Positions 28,037 through 37,525 of a DNA stretch of 64,000 nt are shown here, one piece after another. The position numbers and the translations under genes are program-made. Origin of the DNA: an uncultured Clostridia bacterium (lineage in GTDB: Bacteria > Bacillota > Clostridia > TANB77 > CAG-465); NCBI GenBank assembly GCA_934149365.1, contig CAKPEI010000004.1:62001-126000 (forward strand). The letters are read 5' to 3'. Position 1 is the first letter of the stretch. Every line of letters begins with the position of its first letter. The notes below the pieces were generated by a model that was not told the origin of the DNA, made no database searches, and worked only from the letters and a program-made list of their open reading frames with translations.

Positions 28037-28080
28037 AAATCGCTCCATATACTTTAATATAAGTATAAGGAGTGATTTTC
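28037..28080 (+). promoter_or_regulatory. Long hairpin that ends the ger operon and masks the dacF ribosome site
   Basis: AAATCGCTCCATATACTT (28037-28054) pairs with AAGTATAAGGAGTGATTT (28061-28078): 16 Watson-Crick pairs, one G-T and one A-A mismatch. The ribosome site AAGGAG of dacF (28067-28072) lies in the 3' arm. Transcripts from the ger operon would fold this and either stop at the following TTTTC or carry a closed ribosome site. A transcript started inside the hairpin would leave it open. Confidence 0.75.
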
Positions 28081-28081
28081 T

Positions 28082-29347
28082 ATGCGTAAAAAATTAGGAG
28101 CAATAATTTTATTTAATATAATAATAGTTAGTTTTTTATCTGTTATATATGCAGAAACTAAGGTTAATGATATGCCAACATTTGCAGTAGTAGAAAGTGT
28201 AAATAGTAGTGAAGAGACAAAAGAAGTAGTAAAAAGTGTAGAAGCTAAGACAGTTTCTGCAAATGCAGATTTTAATTTTAAATCTAAGTCCCAAATATTA
28301 ATGGAAATGAGTACAGGTAAAGTTATATATGAAAATAACGCTGATGAAAAATCATATCCAGCAAGTGTTACAAAGATAATGACAGTACTTTTAATAATGG
28401 AAGCTATTGATTCTGGTAAAATATCATATGATGATAAAGTTACATGTAGTGAAAATGCTGCGTCTATGGGTGGATCACAAATTTGGTTTAAAGTAGGAGA
28501 GCAGCTTACTATAGATGAAGCATTAAAATGTATATGTGTGGTTAGTGCGAATGATGTATGTGTAGCAATGGCCGAGATGATAGGTGGAAATGAAGAGAAT
28601 TTTGTTAAGATGATGAATGATAAAGCTAAAGAACTAGGCATGAATGGTACTAATTTTGCTAATGCACACGGTATAGATGATCCAAACCATTATACAACTG
28701 CAAGAGATATTGCTATAATGTCTAGGGAATTAATGACTAAACATCCAGATGTAACTAAATATACTACAATTTGGATGGATTCAATTAGAGGAGGAACATT
28801 TCAACTTTCTAATACTAATAAGCTTATAAGATATTACGAAGGAGCAACTGGGCTAAAAACTGGCTTTACATCTACGGCTATGTATAATTTGAGTGCAACA
28901 GCTACTAAAAATAACATGTCTCTTGTAGCAGTCGTATTAACAGCTCCAAGTTCAGAAATTAGAAATGAAGAAGCCAAACAACTATTAAACTATGGCTTTG
29001 CAAACTATGAAATTCAAAAGTTGTGTAATAAAGATGAAATTATAGATAATATAAAAGTCAATAAAAATTTAAAGGGAAATATTAATGTTGTTTTAGAAGA
29101 TAATATTAATATATTAAATGAAAAAGGCAAAAAAATAGAATATGATAAGCAAGTCAATATTGGTAAAGAATTTAAGGCACCTCTTAAAAAAGGAGATATA
29201 GTAGGAAATGTAGTGTATAAGGATAAAGAGGGAAATGAAATTGGAACTGTAAATATAGTTACAAAAGAAGAGGTAAGTAAATCAGGAATTATCGAGTATT
29301 TAAAGTATGCATTAAAAATATACGGTGCAAATATTGAAATATTTTAA
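28082..29347 (+). CDS. dacF: D-alanyl-D-alanine carboxypeptidase (DacF type)
   Basis: A 421-residue secreted S11 peptidase. A signal peptide (residues 1-22) is followed by the penicillin-binding fold: ASVTKIMT (Ser-x-x-Lys), VSANDVC (Ser-x-Asn) and LKTGFT (Lys-Thr-Gly). The C-terminal ~120 residues are a beta-rich domain and a terminal amphipathic helix (SGIIEYLKYALKIYGANIEIF) that can anchor the enzyme to the membrane, as in DacF and DacA. It trims the stem peptide of peptidoglycan, in the cortex if forespore-expressed. The ribosome site is inside the preceding hairpin. Confidence 0.93.
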   Translation: MRKKLGAIILFNIIIVSFLSVIYAETKVNDMPTFAVVESVNSSEETKEVVKSVEAKTVSANADFNFKSKSQILMEMSTGKVIYENNADEKSYPASVTKIMTVLLIMEAIDSGKISYDDKVTCSENAASMGGSQIWFKVGEQLTIDEALKCICVVSANDVCVAMAEMIGGNEENFVKMMNDKAKELGMNGTNFANAHGIDDPNHYTTARDIAIMSRELMTKHPDVTKYTTIWMDSIRGGTFQLSNTNKLIRYYEGATGLKTGFTSTAMYNLSATATKNNMSLVAVVLTAPSSEIRNEEAKQLLNYGFANYEIQKLCNKDEIIDNIKVNKNLKGNINVVLEDNINILNEKGKKIEYDKQVNIGKEFKAPLKKGDIVGNVVYKDKEGNEIGTVNIVTKEEVSKSGIIEYLKYALKIYGANIEIF

Positions 29348-29380
29348 AGAGATAATAAAAACTGTAAAATAAGAAGTTTA

Positions 29381-29413
29381 AGTGTAATATTACAATAATA
29401 TTACACTTTTTTT
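29381..29413 (+). terminator. Terminator of dacF
   Basis: AGTGTAATATT (29381-29391) pairs perfectly with AATATTACACT (29397-29407), then six T. It separates dacF from the Tad-like operon. Confidence 0.92.
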
Positions 29414-29451
29414 ACATTTTAGCAACTCTTATTTTATTTTGAAAAAAGGTA

Positions 29452-29480
29452 TTGAAAATCTGTAAAAAATACGATATTAT
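29452..29480 (+). promoter_or_regulatory. Promoter of the Tad-like core operon
   Basis: TTGAAA (29452-29457) and TATTAT (29475-29480) with a 17-base spacer, 30 bases before the CpaB-like ATG. Confidence 0.7.
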
Positions 29481-29509
29481 TCTAAGGAATAGTAGTGGAG
29501 GTTGTACAT

Positions 29510-30691
29510 ATGATAGGAATGAGTCAAATTAGAAAAAGATTAATATATGGAATACTTATAGGAGCGGGAATTGGTATTATAGGTATAGTCATAACAGTTA
29601 TAATTGCGGCAAGAACCGTAAATTCGTATAAAAATGGAACGAATAAAGAGTATATAGCAAATTATACAACAGAAGTTGTTATGCTAAATAGAAATGTAGT
29701 TCAAGGTGAAACTATAAAAGAAGATATGCTTACAAAAGCAAGGGTTCACAAAAGTGCTGCACCAACTGATCAAGCAGGATATGGTGCTGTTGGTAAAATT
29801 GCTAAATACAACATACCAGCAAATATACCTTTGATTAATAGTATGTTTGGCGATAACATTGTATCAGTTGATGAGAGAATACAAGAAGTAAGTTCAGTTA
29901 TGCTTCCTACTGGTTTATCAGAAGGCGAATATATAGATATAAAAATTAAAATGGCAAGTGGACTTGAATACGTTGTTATTCCGCAAATAAAAGTACAGAA
30001 AATGTCTGGTACTACAATTTGGTTATATTTAGATGAAGAAGAATTATATTTGCTTAACAGTGCTATAGTTGATACTTATTTATCAGATGGCGTAACTTTA
30101 TACGGAGTTAGATATGTAGATCCAACAACTCAAATTAAATTAGATGAAGATGCAGCTGAAAAAGCAAAAATACAATTAGCCGAAAAGATAGAAAAAGATG
30201 TTGCAGATGGAACAGCAGCAATCACAGTTCCTTCTGAAGTAAGTACTCAAACAGAAACAAATGGAGAAAATGCAGTAACAACTTCAGATGAAAATACAAC
30301 ACCTGTAACAGATAACACAACTACAACAAATGAAACAACTACAACAGATAATACTCCATCACAAGAGTATGTTAATTTCTCAGATAATTTATCAGGTCTA
30401 TTATTAAAATATGCTATAGAGTATAGATACTATGTAGAGTCATACAATAAGATGACAAGAACTTATGAACCAAGTGCTATCGTTATGGAACACATGAAGG
30501 CAAACAAATATATAACTGACGAAGCAAAAGCATCATTAAACGCAGATATAAGAAGACAAATAGAAGAAAAAATAGAACAATTTAAATCTACAAGTGGAGA
30601 ACAATACGAAACAGCAGTTTCAGGACTTGCTAATCAAATAACAACACAACAAACATTAAGAAATAGCACATTAACAAATGCAGCACAATAA
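29510..30691 (+). CDS. CpaB-like SAF-domain protein of the Tad-like system
   Basis: A 393-residue membrane protein. The ATG at 29510 has GTGGAGG before it; GTG at 29495 is that same site. An N-terminal helix (residues ~10-35) precedes a SAF-type region: VVMLNRNVVQGETIKEDMLTK, then IPANIPLINSMF, as in CpaB/RcpC, which in Tad systems sits at the pilus base. A Thr/Asn-rich linker (TTTTNETTTTDNT) connects to a helical C-terminal part (TRTYEPSAIVMEH, ADIRRQIEEKIEQF). In Gram-negative Tad, CpaB works with a secretin; no secretin is present here. Start of the operon, 18 bases before the next gene. Confidence 0.75.
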   Translation: MIGMSQIRKRLIYGILIGAGIGIIGIVITVIIAARTVNSYKNGTNKEYIANYTTEVVMLNRNVVQGETIKEDMLTKARVHKSAAPTDQAGYGAVGKIAKYNIPANIPLINSMFGDNIVSVDERIQEVSSVMLPTGLSEGEYIDIKIKMASGLEYVVIPQIKVQKMSGTTIWLYLDEEELYLLNSAIVDTYLSDGVTLYGVRYVDPTTQIKLDEDAAEKAKIQLAEKIEKDVADGTAAITVPSEVSTQTETNGENAVTTSDENTTPVTDNTTTTNETTTTDNTPSQEYVNFSDNLSGLLLKYAIEYRYYVESYNKMTRTYEPSAIVMEHMKANKYITDEAKASLNADIRRQIEEKIEQFKSTSGEQYETAVSGLANQITTQQTLRNSTLTNAAQ

Positions 30692-30709
30692 AATTAAGGA
30701 GAGGATAAA

Positions 30710-31435
30710 ATGCAAGAGGTAATAGCTTTAGCAGGATATGTTAATAAAACAGATTTTGTAATAAACTTAGCAAAAACAATTAGTTGTATGGGAAAGACTG
30801 TTCTTGTAGTAGATGGAACTTATGAAGAAAGAATGAAATATACAATACCATCTCTAGCGATTAAAGAAAAAGAATATGTTACACAGTATGATTCAATTGA
30901 TTTTGCAGTAGGGTTTAAAAATATGCATGATGTAGAAAACTATATTTGCAAAAGGGAGTTAAATATAGCACTATATGATTATATACTTTTAGATATTGAT
31001 AATCCTTCAGCTTATGAAAACTTTAGAACAAGAGGTATATCAAAAACGTACTTCTTCGTTGAATATTCAAATATATCAATGTCAAAAAATGCAGAACTTT
31101 TGAAAACAATGATGATATATAAACCACTAGATAAAAAGCTAGAATTGACTAGAGTTTTATTTAAGTACTATATAACAAGAGCAAGTGAAAAATATTACGA
31201 AAATAAGCTTATTGGCTTTGCAATTGATTGGGATGAAAACGCATACGAGTTAACGTATGAGGACCAAGATAGAATAGCTGACATAGAAGCTCAAAACAGC
31301 GGTATTATAGACATAATGAGACATACTAAAGCTTTTATCTCATTAGTTGCAGAGATAGGATCAGATATACTTAAAGATGTAACATCTAATGAGTTAAAAA
31401 GAGAGATTAAGAATTATAGTAGGAGGAATAGATAG
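30710..31435 (+). CDS. ParA/TadZ-like protein with degraded P-loop
   Basis: A 241-residue protein of the ParA/MinD fold. The strand-loop-helix at the start reads VIALAGYVNKTDFVINLAKTI, where the canonical GKT of Walker A is replaced (GYVNKTDF). A LLDIDNP segment (~residue 95) replaces the usual Walker B DxP. TadZ proteins also often lack a complete P-loop and act as polar hubs. It overlaps no neighbour but is tightly linked, with AAGGAG before the ATG, and is followed without a gap by a second protein of the same kind. Likely a localisation or scaffold protein; the assignment is by position and fold pattern. Confidence 0.6.
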   Translation: MQEVIALAGYVNKTDFVINLAKTISCMGKTVLVVDGTYEERMKYTIPSLAIKEKEYVTQYDSIDFAVGFKNMHDVENYICKRELNIALYDYILLDIDNPSAYENFRTRGISKTYFFVEYSNISMSKNAELLKTMMIYKPLDKKLELTRVLFKYYITRASEKYYENKLIGFAIDWDENAYELTYEDQDRIADIEAQNSGIIDIMRHTKAFISLVAEIGSDILKDVTSNELKREIKNYSRRNR

Positions 31436-32251
31436 ATGGCTAAAGTAGTATTTTGGAGTCCACTTACTAGAATGACAGGAAATACACATGCTGCTATAGC
31501 GGTAAGTACTCTTATGGGAATTAAGGAAGATGTTAGTGCTATATTATTACAGGCACATTGGCAAAATAAAAAGATTGAAAGTTCATTTACTGACTATGAT
31601 CAATTAAAAAATATGAACATTTTTACAAATTCAAATATAGGTATGACAGCTTTATCAAGACTTTCAGAAAGTAACAAATTACTTCCTGAAAGCATAAGAA
31701 ACTATGCTAAACCAGTCTTAAAGCAAAGACTTGATATCATGTATGGTACAAACGTAACAACAAGGGATCAGTTTGCTACATTAAGTGAAACATTTCCTGC
31801 AATTGTTAGAAAAGCAAACGAAGCATATGATTTTGTAATTGTTGATTGTCCAAAAGGTACAGATAATGCGTATATAAAAGAAGTACTTGAGGATGCTGAA
31901 CTAGTTGTTTGTACAATTAACCAAGATATAGTAAGATTAGACGACTTTTTTGAAGAATTAGAGAAAAATGAACTTATAAAAAATAAAAATAAGATAATAG
32001 TAATAGGCGATTATGAAAACAAATCAAAATGTAATATATTTAATATAAAAGGAAGATATAAAACTAAGTATCCAATATTTGCAGTGCCACATAATTACAT
32101 TTTTGCGGATGCTTGTAACGATGGAGCGGTAGTAGATTTCTTTTATAAAAATATAAATGCAGATGCTAGAGATTATAACGGATATTTTATAGATGAGGTA
32201 AGAAAAATAGTAAAGAAAATATTAGAGGTTTCAAAAATAAAAGACCTTTAA
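31436..32251 (+). CDS. Second ParA/MinD-fold protein with degraded P-loop
   Basis: A 271-residue protein beginning VVFWSPLTRMTGNTHAAIAVST: the position of the P-loop is clear, but the signature Lys is missing (MTGNTHAA). FVIVDCPKGTD (~residue 138) is a convincing ParA-type Walker B, and ELVVCTINQDIVRLDD follows as in MinD-like proteins. So it probably binds nucleotide weakly, if at all, and may pair with the 30710 product. The start is an ATG one base after the previous stop, with AGGAGG before it. In Tad systems a TadZ/CpaE protein places the machine; having two such proteins back to back is unusual. Confidence 0.65.
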   Translation: MAKVVFWSPLTRMTGNTHAAIAVSTLMGIKEDVSAILLQAHWQNKKIESSFTDYDQLKNMNIFTNSNIGMTALSRLSESNKLLPESIRNYAKPVLKQRLDIMYGTNVTTRDQFATLSETFPAIVRKANEAYDFVIVDCPKGTDNAYIKEVLEDAELVVCTINQDIVRLDDFFEELEKNELIKNKNKIIVIGDYENKSKCNIFNIKGRYKTKYPIFAVPHNYIFADACNDGAVVDFFYKNINADARDYNGYFIDEVRKIVKKILEVSKIKDL

Positions 32252-32278
32252 TGATTATGAGGGGAGGAGCTAAGGAAA

Positions 32279-34171
32279 GTGTCAACAGGATTTATAATTA
32301 ATATCATACTGATAGTAATAATAATAGCTTTTGTGGCGCTTGCCATATATTCGCTTGCAAAAGGTGGCAAAAAAACAGCGGAGGTAAGTGAAGTTGAAAG
32401 AGAAAGACTAGCATATAGCTTAAATGGTATGTCAGATTATATAAAAAATCAATTTGACGAAATAACCAGAATGAATTTGTATGATTTAGCTCTTTCTGAA
32501 GATGAGTTTGAAAGAAGAAAGAACACAAAGTATGAGTTAAAGAAAGCCTTAAAAGGTGCAAGTTATGCTGACTCTAGTGATAAGAAATATGTTAAAACAT
32601 TGATGTTCGACCTTTTATCAAATAACTATAAAGTAAATTCTAAAAATATTAACTATGCAATTAACTTTGACAATTATGATAAGTTAAATGCTCAAGACAA
32701 ATTTGAAATATTATTACATGAATATAAAAAGAAATATGGAAACAATGCGTTTTCTCAAATAGTAACAGAATATGAATTAGATGTACCAAAATTTGAGTAT
32801 GATCCAAATGTTCCATCATATGTTGTTACTGAAGAAGAAATAGATAAGATTTTTGATGAACAAATGGCAAATATAACTTTATCATATGACGATAAGTTGG
32901 AAATTGTTGTTCAAAGAGTATATCAAGGATATAAAGGATACAGCGTAATAGATGAAATAAGAGATCAAAACATAGATGGTGTATCTGGTGGTGTATCTGG
33001 TATTCCGCCATCATTCTTAGATCAAGTTGGAGATATGGAAGAATATCTAGATGCAACAGGAAAAATAAATATACCAATGTCATACGATAGCGTATGGGTA
33101 TTCTATAAAGGTAAAGCAATGTATTTGTCATTCTTGTCTTTTGGTTCAGAATCTGAACTTAAGAGAGTTTGTCAAAACATATATAAATATAATAACCCTG
33201 GACAACTTTCTGAATCAGTTGGTTTTAAAATTAATGAGATGAAAGATGGTTCCCGTGTCGTTGTATTAAGACCAAACTTCTCAGAATCATGGGCATTCTT
33301 CGTAAGAAAGTTTGCTCCACCAACTTTACTTAATACAGAACAATTATTAACACATGAAGGTAAAGAACCGGTAATACAATTATTAAAATTCTTAATTAGA
33401 GGAGCAAGAGTAACATCAATAACTGGTGAGCAGGGGTGTGGTAAAACAACATTGCTTATGGCTATAATGAAATATATTTATCCAACAATAACAATCAGGG
33501 TACAGGAAACAGCGTTCGAGTTGCACTTAAGAAAAATATATCCACATAATAACATATTATCATTAAGAGAAACAGAAACAATAACAGGTCAGATGGGACT
33601 AGACGTTCAGAAAAAAACAGATGGTGGTGTTAACATACTAGGTGAGGTTGCAACAGACCCCGTTGCTGCTTGGATGATCCAGATGGCACAGGTTGCATCA
33701 AAATTCACACTATTTACTCACCATGCTAAAACATTCCCAAACCTTATAACTTCTCTTAGAAACTCCCTATTAAAAATAGGTATGTTCAATGATGAAGACG
33801 TTGCAGAGGTTCAGGTTGTTAATGTTATAAACTTTGACGTTCACTTAAAAAGAGGCGTTGACGGTTCAAGATTTATTGAAAGAATAACAGAATGTGTACC
33901 TAAAGAAATAAAATTTAATTACAATGATAATTATAGAAACGAAAAAACAATGGAAGGTAAATGGACTGCATTTATGGATAATGCTACAGAATATTTTAGA
34001 CATATGACACAAACTTCTAACTATGATTATCATAATGTTGTAGAATTTAGAGATGGCAAATATGTTATGGCACATCCAATAAGTGAAGAAAACATTAAAG
34101 CCATGAGAGAAAATATGTCACCTGAAGATATGAAGGACTTTGATAAATTCATAGATACAGCGTGGGGGTGA
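32279..34171 (+). CDS. TadA/CpaF-like secretion ATPase with membrane anchor
   Basis: A 630-residue ATPase of the type II/IV secretion family. The P-loop is SITGEQGCGKTTLLMAI (~residues 379-395), the Asp box is QETAFELHL (~410), and the Walker B region is NILGEVATDPVAAWMIQMA (~458), with TLFTHHAKT after it (His box). These are the motifs of TadA/CpaF. The first ~27 residues are a membrane helix (FIINIILIVIIIAFVALAIYSLA), which standard TadA lacks, and residues 60-330 are an enlarged N-terminal domain. It would drive pilus assembly with the 34176 membrane protein. GTG start with GGGAGG and AAGG upstream. Confidence 0.88.
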   Translation: MSTGFIINIILIVIIIAFVALAIYSLAKGGKKTAEVSEVERERLAYSLNGMSDYIKNQFDEITRMNLYDLALSEDEFERRKNTKYELKKALKGASYADSSDKKYVKTLMFDLLSNNYKVNSKNINYAINFDNYDKLNAQDKFEILLHEYKKKYGNNAFSQIVTEYELDVPKFEYDPNVPSYVVTEEEIDKIFDEQMANITLSYDDKLEIVVQRVYQGYKGYSVIDEIRDQNIDGVSGGVSGIPPSFLDQVGDMEEYLDATGKINIPMSYDSVWVFYKGKAMYLSFLSFGSESELKRVCQNIYKYNNPGQLSESVGFKINEMKDGSRVVVLRPNFSESWAFFVRKFAPPTLLNTEQLLTHEGKEPVIQLLKFLIRGARVTSITGEQGCGKTTLLMAIMKYIYPTITIRVQETAFELHLRKIYPHNNILSLRETETITGQMGLDVQKKTDGGVNILGEVATDPVAAWMIQMAQVASKFTLFTHHAKTFPNLITSLRNSLLKIGMFNDEDVAEVQVVNVINFDVHLKRGVDGSRFIERITECVPKEIKFNYNDNYRNEKTMEGKWTAFMDNATEYFRHMTQTSNYDYHNVVEFRDGKYVMAHPISEENIKAMRENMSPEDMKDFDKFIDTAWG

Positions 34172-34175
34172 TTAG

Positions 34176-36236
34176 ATGATAGTATATATAGCGATAGGTT
34201 TAGTATCATTCTCAGTTGTAGGTATATTAGCATTATTTGTTTATTTTAGATTAGTAAAGAAAAAATACCAAAAAAATAGTGCACTTTTTCAAAAAGATCA
34301 GATAGTTGTTAAGAAAAAAACAAGTTTTTCAGACCAATTTGATAGAATATATCAAGTGTTTTATATAATTTGTATATCAATGCCTGTGCTTAAGTATTAT
34401 ACAAGAAAAGTAAGACTTAAGCTTGAAATGGTAAATGATTACACAGAGTATGAGATAAGAAAGAAAACTGGTAGTATAATGCTAGCATCTGTAATATTTG
34501 TACTTGTAGCATTATTTATATTCTTAAATGTAACAAATGATTTGTATATGCAACTTATTGTTATTATTGCAGTACTTATAGTTAATGAAAAGGTAGTTGA
34601 TTATAGAGTAGGTAATGTTGCAGATAAGATTTTAAGACAAATACCAGAAGTTTTCACTGAAATTAGACACTCATTCCATGAGCATGGAATGATAGAAGAA
34701 GCATTTAATGATGCTATTGATGAATTAGAGGATAAAGAAATAACTCCTCAAGTAAAGAGAATAAAAGAAGCGATACTTGCAGATAATCCTGAAGTTCAGC
34801 TTGAAAAATATTATGATACTGCACCAAATAGATTCTTGAAATTATTTGCCGGAGTTTCTTATCTTACAATGGAACTTGGTGATAGAAAGGTAGATGGAAC
34901 ATCTATTTACCTTAAAAACTTAAACAATATAGTAAATGACGTGTATCTAGAAATATTAAAAAGAGATAAAATTAATTACATGTTTAGAAGTTTAACAATT
35001 ATAGCTGTAGCACCGATTTTGTTTACAAATATAATTCAAAATTGGGCAGAGACAAACTTCGCAGCCTTAATAAACTTCTATAATAGTAGTTTTGGATTTA
35101 TAATAAAGGCGCTCATACTTGTTTCAATATTTGTATGTTATTTCTTACTTAGAGTAATTAGAGAAGACTCTGATCAAATTAAATTTGATAGAATAGCTAC
35201 AAAAAAATGGCAAGATAGAGCATATTCAATTCCAATAGTTAGAAAAATTGTAGATGCACTTATTCCAGCAGAGTATACAACTAAGAGAAAGAGAAAGACT
35301 GAAATGATAAAAAATACAAACGCTTTCCTTACCCTTGAATGGTTTTACGTAAATAAAGTGGCAGCTGCACTTATTGGTTTTGTGTTATCTCTTACCCTTA
35401 TAATAAATATGCATTATATAGATTTTAATGCGGTATTTACTCAGATTGGACAAGAGTTTGCAGGACTTGGAAAACTTTCTGCAGAAGATGAAGCAGCAGC
35501 TAAATCTATGTCAGAACAAGATGCTGAGTATGTAAAAGAATATAGAAGTGATTCTAAAGTAACAAAAGAACAAATAAGAGCTGATATTGAGGCAAAAGAA
35601 GGACAGGCAACAGATGAACAAGTAGATAGAATTTATGATAAAATATCAAATGTTCAAGGAATTTACTTGAAATATTGGGAATTAATAATATCATTGTTTG
35701 TTGGATTTATTGCATATTTTGCTCCAGATGTGTTACTATTTATACGTAACAAAATGAGAGAAATGGAAAAAGAAAATGAGATAATGCAATTCCAGTCAAT
35801 TATACTTATGCTTATGTATATAGAAAGAATTGACGTACAAACTATATTAGAATGGCTTGAAAGATATTCATATGCTTTTAAAGATGCAATTTCAACAGCG
35901 CTTAACAACTATGAAGCTGGTGCGTCAGAAGCATTAGAAGAGCTTAAAGACAGAGTACCAAATAAAGATTTCAAAAGAATAGTAGATGGACTTTTATCAG
36001 CCGTTGAAAGAATACCAGTAAGAGAGGCTTTTGATGAACTTGAGACTGAAAGAAACTTCTATTATGAAAAGAGAAAAGAAGCAAATGAGAGACTTATACA
36101 GAAAAAGGTTAGAATGGGTAAGGCAATTGGCTTTACACCTATGATTATCCTTATAGCAGGATATTTCGTAGGGCCACTAATGATAGTAAGTATAATGCAA
36201 ATGTCTACATATTTTGCTCAGATGGGAGCAATGTAA
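34176..36236 (+). CDS. TadB/TadC-like double GspF membrane platform protein
   Basis: A 686-residue membrane protein that would form the inner platform on which TadA works. Two GspF-type halves can be seen: residues ~140-330 (IPEVFTEIRHSFHEHGMIEEAFNDAI, then a two-helix segment) and ~540-686 (FQSIILMLMYIERIDVQTILEWL, then ALEELKDRVPNKDFKRIVDGLLSAVE and a closing pair of helices). Most Tad systems split this into TadB and TadC; here one chain carries both. An extracytoplasmic acidic stretch (ADEAAAKSMSEQDAEY-like, ~425-500) lies between helices. It starts four bases after the ATPase stop and is the last gene before the inverted repeat. Confidence 0.82.
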   Translation: MIVYIAIGLVSFSVVGILALFVYFRLVKKKYQKNSALFQKDQIVVKKKTSFSDQFDRIYQVFYIICISMPVLKYYTRKVRLKLEMVNDYTEYEIRKKTGSIMLASVIFVLVALFIFLNVTNDLYMQLIVIIAVLIVNEKVVDYRVGNVADKILRQIPEVFTEIRHSFHEHGMIEEAFNDAIDELEDKEITPQVKRIKEAILADNPEVQLEKYYDTAPNRFLKLFAGVSYLTMELGDRKVDGTSIYLKNLNNIVNDVYLEILKRDKINYMFRSLTIIAVAPILFTNIIQNWAETNFAALINFYNSSFGFIIKALILVSIFVCYFLLRVIREDSDQIKFDRIATKKWQDRAYSIPIVRKIVDALIPAEYTTKRKRKTEMIKNTNAFLTLEWFYVNKVAAALIGFVLSLTLIINMHYIDFNAVFTQIGQEFAGLGKLSAEDEAAAKSMSEQDAEYVKEYRSDSKVTKEQIRADIEAKEGQATDEQVDRIYDKISNVQGIYLKYWELIISLFVGFIAYFAPDVLLFIRNKMREMEKENEIMQFQSIILMLMYIERIDVQTILEWLERYSYAFKDAISTALNNYEAGASEALEELKDRVPNKDFKRIVDGLLSAVERIPVREAFDELETERNFYYEKRKEANERLIQKKVRMGKAIGFTPMIILIAGYFVGPLMIVSIMQMSTYFAQMGAM

Positions 36237-36249
36237 TTTTGCAATATTT

Positions 36250-36521
36250 CGCAAAATAGCATTTTTGCTCATAAATAAAATTGGTTAATACACGTAAAAA
36301 ACGTGTTTAACATATATGTACATATATATACTAAAGATATATATGATGAGAAAAATCTATAATTTAAAGGAGGAAGATTTATGGATAACGCTCAAAAAGC
36401 AATTATGATTGGTGTTGGTTTATTTATAACAATCATTATTATTTCTGCAGTACTATTAATAGTTAACTTAGGTACTGGTCTTGTTGACGATGCTACAGGT
36501 GAACTTGGAACAATGTCAACA
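36250..36521 (+). repeat. Left arm of a perfect 272-bp inverted repeat
   Basis: Every base from 36250 to 36521 is the reverse complement of 38339 down to 38068. It begins in the gap after the platform gene with the near-palindrome GCAAAATAGCATTTTTGC (36251-36268), includes the hairpin ACACGT-aaaaa-ACGTGT (36290-36306), the ribosome site and the first 47 codons of the pilin gene. Identity stops abruptly at codon 47. Confidence 0.97.
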
Positions 36522-36938
36522 TCTTTACAAAATCAAATATTACAATCTTATGATAATAAAGTATTATCAGGTGTACAAGTAAGAAGTGCTATACAACAAT
36601 ACATGACAGCTTCAGATATGACTGTTGTGTTATTAGACAGTAGTAAAACTTTAGTTGCAACAGTAGGAGCAAAAAAAATAGGAACAGTTACAACAAAGAA
36701 TGAATATTACGAAGTTACTTCTGCAGAATATACTACACCAACTGGAAAAAGTGCAGCTGATACACAAGGTGCTGCTAATGTAAAAGTAACACACAGAACT
36801 TCTATGAATGACTTTAACGACATTGCCAATGCAGGTTCTGGTATATACATTAATACATCTAGAAATTACAAATCATATGTGTTAAAAGTTGAAAAAACTG
36901 ATACTATAGTTGGTATTGTGTTTGAACCATTATCATAA
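36381..36938 (+). CDS. Pilin-like membrane protein, copy A (facing pair)
   Basis: A 185-residue protein. The first 47 residues are identical to those of copy B on the other strand (37666-38208). A membrane helix (residues ~8-30, IMIGVGLFITIIIISAVLLIV) starts almost at the N-terminus, with no basic leader and no Gly-cleavage site. The rest is a Thr/Ser-rich, beta-type outer domain. LSGVQVRSAIQQY near residue 68 matches a motif shared by the other short pilin-like proteins. The ribosome site AAGGAGG lies in the inverted repeat. It should be the main fibre subunit or a surface protein of the Tad-like machine. Read-through from the tad operon would favour this orientation. Confidence 0.82.
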   Translation: MDNAQKAIMIGVGLFITIIIISAVLLIVNLGTGLVDDATGELGTMSTSLQNQILQSYDNKVLSGVQVRSAIQQYMTASDMTVVLLDSSKTLVATVGAKKIGTVTTKNEYYEVTSAEYTTPTGKSAADTQGAANVKVTHRTSMNDFNDIANAGSGIYINTSRNYKSYVLKVEKTDTIVGIVFEPLS

Positions 36939-36944
36939 TATATA

Positions 36945-36994
36945 TTATATTAACCAACACGGAAGAGGAGAATCTATAAGTTCTCTTCTTTTTT
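36945..36994 (+). terminator. Terminator of pilin copy A, matched by the copy B terminator
   Basis: GAAGAGGAGAA (36963-36973) pairs with TTCTCTTCTT (36981-36990) with wobbles, then a T-run. The 50-base block 36945-36994 is the inverted complement of 37609-37658 with one mismatch, so the 3' ends of the two pilin genes also form an inverted repeat. Confidence 0.8.
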
Positions 36995-37035
36995 ACGTTT
37001 TTTAATATAAAATATATTGCTACTTTTAATATATG

Positions 37036-37044
37036 TGGTAAAAT
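37036..37044 (+). promoter_or_regulatory. Extended -10 promoter for the 37073 gene
   Basis: TGGTAAAAT (TGn then TAAAAT at 37039-37044). The identical string precedes the 38545 gene, suggesting a common type of control within this locus. Confidence 0.5.
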
Positions 37045-37072
37045 TAACTATATAAATTATGGAGGTGCGTAT

Positions 37073-37501
37073 ATGGAAGAAAGTGCAAAAAGAGCTATAT
37101 TTATAGGGGTATGTGTTTTTGTTGCTATTATAATTATATCTATTGTTGTCGTGGCTATTTCGGCTGCAAGCAAAGCAGAAACTGTTGCTAAAGAATATAC
37201 TGGACAGGGGATAAAAAGAGATGCTAGTGCTCAGAGTTTACTTGGAAGAGATAAAATAACCGGTGAAGAAGTAATATATTTACTTCAAGCAGCTAAAGAA
37301 GAAAAAGATTATAGTATATGTATATATAATCAAGATAACTTTCCTGAAAATTTAACAAATATGAATATAAACAATGACAAAGAGTGGTTAAAAGATTATG
37401 GTAAAAATTTAGGAAAATATATTAAAGTGGATAGTAGATACTCGGTTAGTGTAAATTATGGCTTTAACCCTATAAAAGTATCATTGATATATGAAAAATA
37501 A
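37073..37501 (+). CDS. Short pilin-like protein, inside the inverted segment
   Basis: A 142-residue protein with the same pattern as copies A and B: MEESAKRAIFIGVCVFVAIII at the N-terminus, a single membrane helix (~9-30), and DKITGEEVIYLLQAAKEE as the shared internal motif. The outer part is charged and differs from the others. The ATG has TGGAGG before it. The gene lies between the two arms of the 272-bp repeat, so any inversion would flip it as well. Its own promoter and terminator are nearby. Confidence 0.78.
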   Translation: MEESAKRAIFIGVCVFVAIIIISIVVVAISAASKAETVAKEYTGQGIKRDASAQSLLGRDKITGEEVIYLLQAAKEEKDYSICIYNQDNFPENLTNMNINNDKEWLKDYGKNLGKYIKVDSRYSVSVNYGFNPIKVSLIYEK

Positions 37502-37525
37502 AATTATAGATATTTAAAAATATTG

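Noticed and set aside
36358..36363. TATAAT as the pilin promoter inside the inverted repeat
   Set aside because: It is only six bases before the ribosome site, leaving no room for a normal leader; the true promoter in the repeat is not clear.
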